DNA of 64,000 nucleotides, taken from Psychroflexus lacisalsi (GTDB taxonomy: Bacteria; Bacteroidota; Bacteroidia; Flavobacteriales; Flavobacteriaceae). Below, piece after piece: positions 43,347-49,921 of the stretch; position 1 is the first letter of the stretch; every line of letters starts with the position of its first letter. The notes under the pieces are model-generated. The model was not told the origin of the DNA and did no database searches. It saw nothing but the letters and a program-made list of their open reading frames with translations. A program made the translations under genes and the position numbers. The DNA lies in assembly GCF_020164495.1 (NCBI RefSeq), contig NZ_JAIQYZ010000001.1, positions 186,001 to 250,000 on the forward strand. The letters are read 5' to 3'.

Positions 43347-44213
43347 TTACAGTACGTTAAGCAATTGTTCTTTTATCTTTTCAAGTTCATCTTTCATTTG
43401 CACCACGGCTTTTTGCATAGGGGCGAAGTTGGATTTGCTCCCTATAGTATTGATTTCTCTACCGATTTCCTGGCAAATAAAATTGAGTTTTTTACCATTA
43501 GAATCAGAAGAATTTAGAGCTTTTAAGAAATATGATAAGTGATTATCGAGTCTCGTCTTCTCCTCGGTAATGTCGTATTTTTCGATATAATAAATCAATT
43601 CTTGCTCAAATCGATTTTCGTCAATCTTTTCCTTAAGGTCTTCGATGCCCTTTCTCAACCTCGTCTTTACGTGCTCGATTCGTTCCGGGTCAATGGATTT
43701 CACTTCTGAAAGTAATTCAGTCAGATTTTGAATTCTGAGTTCAAAATCTTCTTTCAAAACTTTTCCCTCATCAGTTCTGAAGGTGTTGATTTGCTCCAAA
43801 GCCAGATCCAAAACCTTATAAACCGCCTGAGAATCTTCCTTTTCTAATTCATTTTTCTCCGAACTTAAAGCATTTGGCAATGTCATTGCGATTTGAAGTA
43901 TGCGACTGTCGTCTTCTAAGGTCGAGACTGGAAGCGCTTTAAGTTGTTTCAAATAATTTTCGACAACTTTAGTATTGATTTTGGCCGTACTTTCCTCATC
44001 GTGTTTTTCAACCTGAAGAGAAAAATCAACTTTTCCTCGGCTGAGGCTTTGTGAAAGCTTATTTCTGATAGGAAGCTCCAGCTCTCTGAATTCTGATGGA
44101 ATTCTTACGTTGGCATCTAAGTTTTTACTATTGAGAGATTTTATCTCAACGGTAAATGTTTTGCCAGCTTCTACAAGCTTGCTTTTACCGTAACCGGTCA
44201 TGGATTGAATCAT
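43347..44213 (-). CDS. YicC family endoribonuclease
   Basis: A 288-residue protein of the YicC family, described as an endoribonuclease in E. coli. It opens with the conserved MIQSMTGYGKSKL and ends with the C-terminal segment containing LNFICQEIGREINTIGSKSN. It heads the yicC-gmk-nadD cluster, a common arrangement in bacteria. A good promoter match lies at 44240-44268, 27 bases upstream. Confidence 0.92.
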   Translation of the reverse strand: MIQSMTGYGKSKLVEAGKTFTVEIKSLNSKNLDANVRIPSEFRELELPIRNKLSQSLSRGKVDFSLQVEKHDEESTAKINTKVVENYLKQLKALPVSTLEDDSRILQIAMTLPNALSSEKNELEKEDSQAVYKVLDLALEQINTFRTDEGKVLKEDFELRIQNLTELLSEVKSIDPERIEHVKTRLRKGIEDLKEKIDENRFEQELIYYIEKYDITEEKTRLDNHLSYFLKALNSSDSNGKKLNFICQEIGREINTIGSKSNFAPMQKAVVQMKDELEKIKEQLLNVL

Positions 44214-44239
44214 AAATTCTTTGTCTTAAAAAGATTCTG

Positions 44240-44268
44240 CAAATGTAGCAAATCCCATAGGAACTCAA
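44240..44268 (-). promoter_or_regulatory. Promoter of the yicC-gmk-nadD operon
   Basis: On the minus strand TTG (44266-44268) is followed after 18 bases by TACATTTG (44240-44247), fitting the Bacteroidota consensus TTG-N17-23-TAnnTTTG. The -7 box ends 26 bases before the yicC ATG. Confidence 0.55.
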
Positions 44269-44346
44269 GAATGAACTTGAAGCTTAGCTTAAGGTCTACT
44301 GCTTATTTTATTGTAATTTCGTTTATCGATTGATTTAAAAAACTAG

Positions 44347-45474
44347 ATGAAATATTATATCATAGCTGGTGAAGCTTCCGGTGACCTTCACGGCTCCAAC
44401 TTGATGCAAGCTTTATTGGAAAAAGACAGTTCAGCAGAATTCAGGTTCTGGGGAGGTGATCTCATGGCTGAAGTAGGAGGAACTTTAGTAAAGCACTACC
44501 GTGAACTTGCTTTCATGGGGTTTTGGGAAGTAATCACGAACCTAAAAACCATACTAAACAACATCAAACTCTGTAAAGCTGATATTTCTAAATATCAGCC
44601 GGATGCAATCATATTTGTCGATTATCCTGGCTTTAATATGAGGATTGCAAAGTGGGCTAAGGAGCAGGGTATGGCGACGCATTACTATGTATCCCCTCAA
44701 ATCTGGGCCTGGAAGGAAAGCAGAATAAAAGACATCAAAAGGGATGTTGACCACATGTATGTGATACTTCCTTTTGAAAAAGAATTTTATGAAGTAAAGC
44801 ACAACTTTAAGGTTTACTTTGTAGGTCATCCGCTTTTAGACCAAATTGAAAAGCGTAAGGAAATCAGTTTTGAAGAGTTTAAAAATAAGCATGACCTGGA
44901 CGATAAGCTGATTATCGCTTTGCTACCCGGAAGTCGTAAACAGGAAATATCTGTAATGCTTTCAGTGATGCTTTCAGTAGTCCGTGATTACCCCACTTAT
45001 CAATTTGTGATTGCAGGAGCACCAAGTCAGGATGAAGAATTTTATGAGTCAGTAGTGTCAAATTCCGAAGTAAAATTCATTACTAATGACACTTATAACT
45101 TATTAAGTAAATCTCATGCGGCATTAGTGACTTCGGGAACAGCGACTCTGGAGACAGCTTTGTTTGAAGTGCCGGAAGTGGTTTGCTACAAAGGAAACCT
45201 TATTTCTTATTGGATCGCTAAACAAATTGTGAAACTGGATTATATCTCACTGGTGAACTTGATTATGAATCGAGAAGTGGTGAAGGAATTGATTCAAAAT
45301 GAATTTACATCCAAAAACCTTAAACTGGAATTGGATAAAATTTTAGAATCTTCTACAAGAGAAGTGATGCTTTCGGATTATAAAGACTTGAAAACAAAAC
45401 TCGGCGGTACAGGCGCAAGCCGCCGTACCGCCGAGTTGATATTAAAAAGTTTTCGTCAAGGGACAAGCAAGTAA
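44347..45474 (+). CDS. lpxB: Lipid-A-disaccharide synthase
   Basis: Glycosyltransferase family 19 enzyme joining UDP-diacylglucosamine and lipid X in lipid A synthesis; peripheral at the inner membrane. It shows the N-terminal GEASGDLHGSNLMQAL, DYPGFNMRIAKWAK, YYVSPQIWAWKESR and HPLLD motifs and the ALVTSGTATLETAL acceptor-side segment, over 375 residues. Its last codons are unusual: the stretch coding for LGGTGASRRTAEL is very GC-rich and forms a 13-bp perfect inverted repeat (see 45398-45437). It is divergent from yicC and convergent with the NifU-type gene. Confidence 0.95.
   Translation: MKYYIIAGEASGDLHGSNLMQALLEKDSSAEFRFWGGDLMAEVGGTLVKHYRELAFMGFWEVITNLKTILNNIKLCKADISKYQPDAIIFVDYPGFNMRIAKWAKEQGMATHYYVSPQIWAWKESRIKDIKRDVDHMYVILPFEKEFYEVKHNFKVYFVGHPLLDQIEKRKEISFEEFKNKHDLDDKLIIALLPGSRKQEISVMLSVMLSVVRDYPTYQFVIAGAPSQDEEFYESVVSNSEVKFITNDTYNLLSKSHAALVTSGTATLETALFEVPEVVCYKGNLISYWIAKQIVKLDYISLVNLIMNREVVKELIQNEFTSKNLKLELDKILESSTREVMLSDYKDLKTKLGGTGASRRTAELILKSFRQGTSK
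45398..45437. repeat. GC-rich palindrome inside the 3' end of lpxB
   Basis: AACTCGGCGGTAC (45398-45410) is matched exactly by GTACCGCCGAGTT (45425-45437). The 14-base spacer itself can form a GGC/GCC stem with a GCAA loop. The stretch is far more GC-rich than the rest of the window and uses codons such as CGC, GCC and GGC, yet it still encodes a normal-looking LpxB C-terminus. Confidence 0.75.
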
Positions 45475-45492
45475 TTTTTACTGTCATTTTGC

Positions 45493-45540
45493 ACCTCTCC
45501 TTGTGAGAGGTCAGATTTATGTTTATAAATCTGGGTGAGG
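45493..45540. repeat. Double-hairpin dispersed-type repeat
   Basis: ACCTCTC/GAGAGGT (45493-45499 and 45505-45511) is followed directly by CAGATTTAT/ATAAATCTG (45512-45520 and 45525-45533, loop GTTT) and then GGTGAGG. This CCTCTC...GAGAGG...GGGTGAGG layout resembles known families of intergenic palindromic repeats. It fills most of the gap between the convergent lpxB and NifU-type genes and could also stop transcription. Confidence 0.55.
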
Positions 45541-45561
45541 ATTCATATGAGTGAAGCTTTC

Positions 45562-46473
45562 TTATCCGTTAAAAGCTACTACATTATTGATTTTACCTTG
45601 AAGCATTTCCTTAAGCATAGTTTCGATTCCATTTTTCAAAGTAATTGTAGAGGAAGGGCATCCACTACAAGCGCCTTGCAAGATCACTTCTACGTCTTTG
45701 GATTCTTTATTGTAAGACTTAAATACGATATTTCCACCATCACTTGCTACTGCTGGTTTTACGTATTCTTCCAAAATCTGTACGATTTCTTTGGATACGT
45801 CGTCCAGGTCGGAAGTGTCAATTTTTGGTGTAGAGGATTCTTCAGCTTTCTCTTTAGAAACCGATCCCGTTTTTAAGATGGTTCCGCCTTCTTCAATATA
45901 ATCTTTTATAAACCCTCGGAGTTCATTGGTGATCATGTCCCACTCAGCCATGTCGTATTTGTTGATGGAAATGTAATTCTCATCCATAAATACTTCTTTC
46001 ACGAAAGGAAAGTGAAATAACTTCTGGGCCAAAGGTGAACGGTCGGCGTCATCAATAGTTTTAAATTCTGCAGATTCCAGCACCAATTTTTTGTTGGCTA
46101 CAAACTTCATCACAGAAGGATTTGGTGTGCTTTCGGCATAAACCGTAACCGGGACTTTCTTTGTAGATTCGGCCTCTTCTTCCTTAACGATCTCTCCACC
46201 TTCGTTGAGGTGTTTCAACAATTGTTCTGCGACTTCACCTTGTACGTCTTCCCATTCTACAATATTGAATTTTTCAATAGCTATAAAATTTTGAGAAATG
46301 TAGACAGTCTTTACAAATGGAAGGTAAAACAGTTGGGAAGCTATAGGCGACTTAATAGCCTCTTCGATATTATGATATTCGTAGCCCTTTTGCTTTGTAA
46401 GGAATTCATTGAATTCAAATTTAAGTATGGAAGGCTTGTTAGTTGATTTTATTTCTACGGTATAATTCGACAT
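45562..46473 (-). CDS. NifU-type Fe-S scaffold protein with two Nfu N-domains
   Basis: Cytoplasmic Fe-S cluster carrier of 303 residues. The C-terminal NifU domain (about 220-300) has the cluster-binding CxxC in GACSGCPSSTITLKNGIE. Before it are two tandem Nfu N-terminal domains, about 3-93 and 108-200. They share the pattern SPIASQLFYLPFVKTVYISQ versus SPLAQKLFHFPFVKEVFMDE. Usual Nfu proteins carry one N-domain or none. The duplication may help dock apo-targets. The gene stands alone on the minus strand, with a TAATTTTG box just upstream. Confidence 0.92.
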   Translation of the reverse strand: MSNYTVEIKSTNKPSILKFEFNEFLTKQKGYEYHNIEEAIKSPIASQLFYLPFVKTVYISQNFIAIEKFNIVEWEDVQGEVAEQLLKHLNEGGEIVKEEEAESTKKVPVTVYAESTPNPSVMKFVANKKLVLESAEFKTIDDADRSPLAQKLFHFPFVKEVFMDENYISINKYDMAEWDMITNELRGFIKDYIEEGGTILKTGSVSKEKAEESSTPKIDTSDLDDVSKEIVQILEEYVKPAVASDGGNIVFKSYNKESKDVEVILQGACSGCPSSTITLKNGIETMLKEMLQGKINNVVAFNG

Positions 46474-46488
46474 GATCCTGATTTTTTA

Positions 46489-46496
46489 CAAAATTA
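46489..46496 (-). promoter_or_regulatory. -7 box of the NifU-type gene
   Basis: On the minus strand TAATTTTG matches TAnnTTTG and ends 15 bases before the ATG. A TTG at the right spacing is not present. Confidence 0.35.
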
Positions 46497-46618
46497 CAAA
46501 ACAATAATTTAGAATTGATCTAATTGAGTTTCTATTAGGATTTAAAAACTAACTGATTATGAAGTCTTAAATTTTTCTTGATTGATAGCAAATCAAATAG
46601 ATGGAGGACAATAAAATG

Positions 46619-46626
46619 TATATTTG
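46619..46626 (+). promoter_or_regulatory. -7 box of the PorP/SprF gene
   Basis: TATATTTG matches TAnnTTTG and ends 31 bases before the proposed TTG start. No suitably spaced -33 element is seen. Confidence 0.35.
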
Positions 46627-46657
46627 AATACTATATCATTTTTTATAAAATTATTTT

Positions 46658-47701
46658 TTGAAATCGATAAATTTTTTTTCACCTCTTCAAAAGTTATTTG
46701 GAACAATTTTTTTACTGATTGTTGGATTGGCATCTAATGCTGCATACTCCCAAAACCTGAGTTTGCCAATTTATTCTGATTACCTGACGGACAACTATTA
46801 TTTGGTACACCCTTCAATGGCTGGTGCCTCCAATTTTAATAAGATAAGACTTACGGGCAGGCAACAATGGTTTGATGTGAATGAAGCTCCGAGTTTACAA
46901 ACCATGAGTGTAAATGGTAGGGTAAACGATAAAGTGGGCTTAGGCGGTATTTTCTATAATGATGCCAATGGAAGATTCACTCAGCAAGGGGCCTTAGCTA
47001 CGTTTGCTTATCACCTCATGTTTTCAAGATCTACTGCAGATATCAATCAACTTTCCTTTGGTCTAAGTGCCGGTGTGGTTCAGGATCGCCTCGATCAAAG
47101 AGGTCTCAATTTAATAGGCAATCCAGATCCTGCAATTGATGGTTCTCAACAATCTGAAACACTCTTTAATGTTGACTTTGGAGTTTCTTATTTCTTTTTA
47201 GATTTTTTTGCACACCTCACATTGAAAAACATTCTCCCGCAACAACGAACGGTTTTTTCTGAAGTATTTGAAACTGAAAATCAGCGTCAATACCTGGCTT
47301 CAGTAGGTTACACTATTTCATCCTTACAGTCTCGATGGATTTTTGAACCTTCCTTGTTTTTCCAACATAGAGAAGCAATAAATCAGTCTAATATTGATAT
47401 AAACGCAAAAGCGTATTATCAACTTAATGTAGGCCAAGTCTGGGGTGGAGTTTCATACAGAAGAGCCCTAGATGGCATTGATTTTACAGCACCAGGAAAT
47501 CAAGCTCAATCACAAAATTTACAATATATTTCGCCATTTGTCGGGTTTAATTACAACCGGTTCATGGTGGCTTACACCTATTCTCATCAAGCATTTTCTG
47601 AAGTTATTTCAACTTCTGGTTTTCATCAAATCACTATTGGTTACGATTTCGGAGAAAACAGAAAGCGCCAGAAATGTATTTGCCCAGCAGTAAACTATTA
47701 A
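46658..47701 (+). CDS. PorP/SprF family type IX secretion membrane protein
   Basis: Outer-membrane beta-barrel protein of 347 residues of the PorP/SprF family, which serves type IX secretion and gliding in Bacteroidota. A signal peptide (about 1-31, ending AAYSQ) is followed by the family opening LPIYSDYLTDNYYLVHPSMAGA and a repeating strand pattern. The start is probably TTG at 46658, since no ATG lies upstream of the signal peptide in frame. SprF proteins often sit next to a large secreted adhesin; none is here, so this is an orphan copy. Its stop overlaps the convergent murI stop by four bases. Confidence 0.88.
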   Translation: MKSINFFSPLQKLFGTIFLLIVGLASNAAYSQNLSLPIYSDYLTDNYYLVHPSMAGASNFNKIRLTGRQQWFDVNEAPSLQTMSVNGRVNDKVGLGGIFYNDANGRFTQQGALATFAYHLMFSRSTADINQLSFGLSAGVVQDRLDQRGLNLIGNPDPAIDGSQQSETLFNVDFGVSYFFLDFFAHLTLKNILPQQRTVFSEVFETENQRQYLASVGYTISSLQSRWIFEPSLFFQHREAINQSNIDINAKAYYQLNVGQVWGGVSYRRALDGIDFTAPGNQAQSQNLQYISPFVGFNYNRFMVAYTYSHQAFSEVISTSGFHQITIGYDFGENRKRQKCICPAVNY

Positions 47702-48486
47702 AAATCCATCTGTTTTACTCCAACATTGTGAATTTCTTTGACGAGTTCCTTAACGTGATAAACATTATCCGCATTGGTATACACCTGAACTTGCCCTTCT
47801 GTTTTTGAAGAGGTTTTGAGCTTGTTTTTTCTCAACACGGCTTCAGTCTGTTTTGCGACTGCTCTTCCTGAATCTATAATTTTCACATGAGAAGGGAGGA
47901 GATGTTTTAGCTGAGGGATAATGTATGGGAAATGAGTGCAACCTAAAACCAGGTAATCAATGCTTTGATGTATAAAAGGCTGTATCTGTTCTTCCAATTG
48001 TTTTATAAACTTTTCATCTTTAGTCCAGCCTCCTTCAACAGCCTCTACAATACCTTTTCCTATGACTTCAATAACATCTATACCCTGGGTAAAGGCTTCC
48101 GAGGTTTGTTTAAACAGTTCACTACTCAACGTTCCTTTGGTAGCCAACACTCCAATTCTTTTTACTTCTGAATGTAAGGCTGCTGGTTTTATAGCGGGTT
48201 CTATCCCTATAAAGGGGAGTTGATAATTTTGTCTTAGATAAGCAATAGCATTAGTAGTGGCAGTATTGCAGGCGACCACTATTAGTTTTGCCCGCATGCT
48301 CAATGCAAGTTCTGTATTTTTTACACTCAGATTAATGATTTCTTGGGGAGTTCGTTCTCCGTAAGGAGCATTTTTACTATCGGCCAGATAGATAAAATTT
48401 TCTTTGGGTAAAAGCTCTACTATTTCCTTTAAAATAGAGGTTCCTCCTACGCCAGAATCAAATAAAACAATAGGTTGTTGAGACAT
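47698..48486 (-). CDS. murI: Glutamate racemase
   Basis: Cytoplasmic cofactor-independent racemase supplying D-glutamate for peptidoglycan. Catalytic residues are visible: Asp10 in LFDSGVGG, Cys73 in VVACNTATTNA and Cys183 in LVLGCTHFPYI. The length of 262 residues is standard. It is downstream of the ompH genes on the same strand, separated by a terminator at 48495-48523, so it may be transcribed partly by read-through. Confidence 0.95.
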   Translation of the reverse strand: MSQQPIVLFDSGVGGTSILKEIVELLPKENFIYLADSKNAPYGERTPQEIINLSVKNTELALSMRAKLIVVACNTATTNAIAYLRQNYQLPFIGIEPAIKPAALHSEVKRIGVLATKGTLSSELFKQTSEAFTQGIDVIEVIGKGIVEAVEGGWTKDEKFIKQLEEQIQPFIHQSIDYLVLGCTHFPYIIPQLKHLLPSHVKIIDSGRAVAKQTEAVLRKNKLKTSSKTEGQVQVYTNADNVYHVKELVKEIHNVGVKQMDF

Positions 48487-48494
48487 ATTAAAAT

Positions 48495-48523
48495 AAAAAG
48501 ACCATCACAAAGATGGTCTTTTT
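48495..48523 (-). terminator. Intrinsic terminator after the bamA/ompH cluster
   Basis: AAAAAGACCATC and its exact complement GATGGTCTTTTT flank a 5-base loop. On the minus strand the stem ends in a T run and is followed by ATTTTAAT. It lies 24 bases beyond the last ompH stop and nine bases before the murI start. Confidence 0.75.
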
Positions 48524-48547
48524 GTATGAATTATAAAGTAAATTGGA

Positions 48548-49057
48548 TTACTCTCCTATAGCAACTTTAGCGTCTTGCATCAAGTCGTAACCGTCTGCCA
48601 TTAATACGCCAGAACCCAGTGAAGAATCCAATACAAAATCGTATCCTTTTTCTCTAGCTACTTTCTGGATCACTTCTCTTGCTCTTTCAAGAACAGGTCT
48701 CATCAATTCCTCCTGTTTTTTCTGAAGATCCTCAGATGCAGTTTGTCTGTACTCTTGTATAGACTGTTGCATTTCTTGAAGCTCCATAGCTCTTTTTTGA
48801 TTTTCTTCTTCAGTTTTAGTACCTGCTTCTCTTTGGTAACGCTCATTAGTTTTTTGCGCTTCTTTTAGCAAGTCGTCTATCTCTTTACGGTAAGTTTTCT
48901 CGCGTTGATCTAGTTCTGTCATTGCAGATTTATAACTTGGTAAGTTTTGTACAAATTCCTGTGAGTTAATGTGTGCAATTTTAGATTGTGCATTTGTGGT
49001 TGCCATCAATCCAAAAGACAATACCAAGGCTATTACAATTGTTTTTAATGTTCTCAT
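48548..49057 (-). CDS. OmpH/Skp family periplasmic chaperone, second copy
   Basis: Periplasmic chaperone of 169 residues with a signal peptide (about 1-23, ending TNAQS), the SKIAHINSQEFVQNLPSYKSA opening typical of OmpH/Skp, a long charged coiled coil (about 50-120) and a C-terminal strand segment (YDFVLDSSLGSGVLMADG). Skp holds unfolded outer-membrane proteins on the way to BamA. It is 28 bases downstream of a larger paralog and part of the bamA cluster. Confidence 0.9.
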   Translation of the reverse strand: MRTLKTIVIALVLSFGLMATTNAQSKIAHINSQEFVQNLPSYKSAMTELDQREKTYRKEIDDLLKEAQKTNERYQREAGTKTEEENQKRAMELQEMQQSIQEYRQTASEDLQKKQEELMRPVLERAREVIQKVAREKGYDFVLDSSLGSGVLMADGYDLMQDAKVAIGE

Positions 49058-49085
49058 TTCTTAATTTTTAGTTTAGTGATTATAA

Positions 49086-49889
49086 TTAATTGTTTTCTCT
49101 TGCGTTTTTTATAGAGTCTCTTTCTCGTTGTCTTTCTTCTCTTTGTTTTAGTATTCTAGCTCTTCTTTCTTCAAATTGACGTTTTCTGGCATCTCTTAAA
49201 GAATCTTTTTGTCTTTGACGCTCATCGATTAGAGCTTCTCTTTCACTTTTGCGCTCCTCTTCTTTCAGAGCCTTTTCTTCTTTTTTAATTTCGTCTTCTT
49301 CTGCTTTTTCAACAGATTTATAATCATCAAGTTCTTCTATTACATCTGCAGTTTCTACACCTGCACCTCGGGAATTCCTATTGATCAACTTAAGAATGAC
49401 TTCACTCAAGTCGTGTCTTCTTGCCGAAAACAAAAGTAAGGCTTCTGCGGAGTTTTCAAAAATAAAATCATAATCTCTGCTATCTCCTATTTCCTGAATG
49501 GCATTGAATACCTGATCTTGTATGGGTTGTATTAATTGTCTTTTCTGAACAATAAAATCACCTGAAACTCCAAAGCGTTTGTTGCGGTACTCAAGTAATT
49601 TATTCTCTAAAAAACTGATTTCATCTTCCATGTCCTGTACAAGTTCAGCTGTAAGAAGAGGTCTTTCATTTTCAAGTTCAGCTTTAAGACTATTGATTTC
49701 ATTTTGCTTGCTTTCAATTTCAGTCCTCCATTGCTGGGCTTTCATATCCAACTGATTAGAAGCTTGCTTATATTCAGGAAGTTTTTCCAATACGTAATCC
49801 ATATCTACATAAGCTATTTTCAAGCCACCTTGACCAAACATGGTAAATGAAAATATACTTAAGAATAAAAGGTATTTTAAAAACTTCAT
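49086..49889 (-). CDS. OmpH/Skp family periplasmic chaperone with long charged tail
   Basis: OmpH/Skp protein of 267 residues, first of two in tandem. Signal peptide (about 1-20), then LKIAYVDMDYVLEKLPEYKQ and the coiled coil. The Skp-like core ends near residue 175. It is followed by a strongly charged tail of about 90 residues rich in Glu, Lys and Arg (KEEERKSEREALIDERQRQK), absent from the second copy. The tail may form a further coiled coil. It begins 32 bases after bamA, supporting a role in outer-membrane protein delivery. Confidence 0.9.
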   Translation of the reverse strand: MKFLKYLLFLSIFSFTMFGQGGLKIAYVDMDYVLEKLPEYKQASNQLDMKAQQWRTEIESKQNEINSLKAELENERPLLTAELVQDMEDEISFLENKLLEYRNKRFGVSGDFIVQKRQLIQPIQDQVFNAIQEIGDSRDYDFIFENSAEALLLFSARRHDLSEVILKLINRNSRGAGVETADVIEELDDYKSVEKAEEDEIKKEEKALKEEERKSEREALIDERQRQKDSLRDARKRQFEERRARILKQREERQRERDSIKNARENN

Positions 49890-49921
49890 ATCTCTAGTGT
49901 ATTAAAAACTGTGCCATCTTT

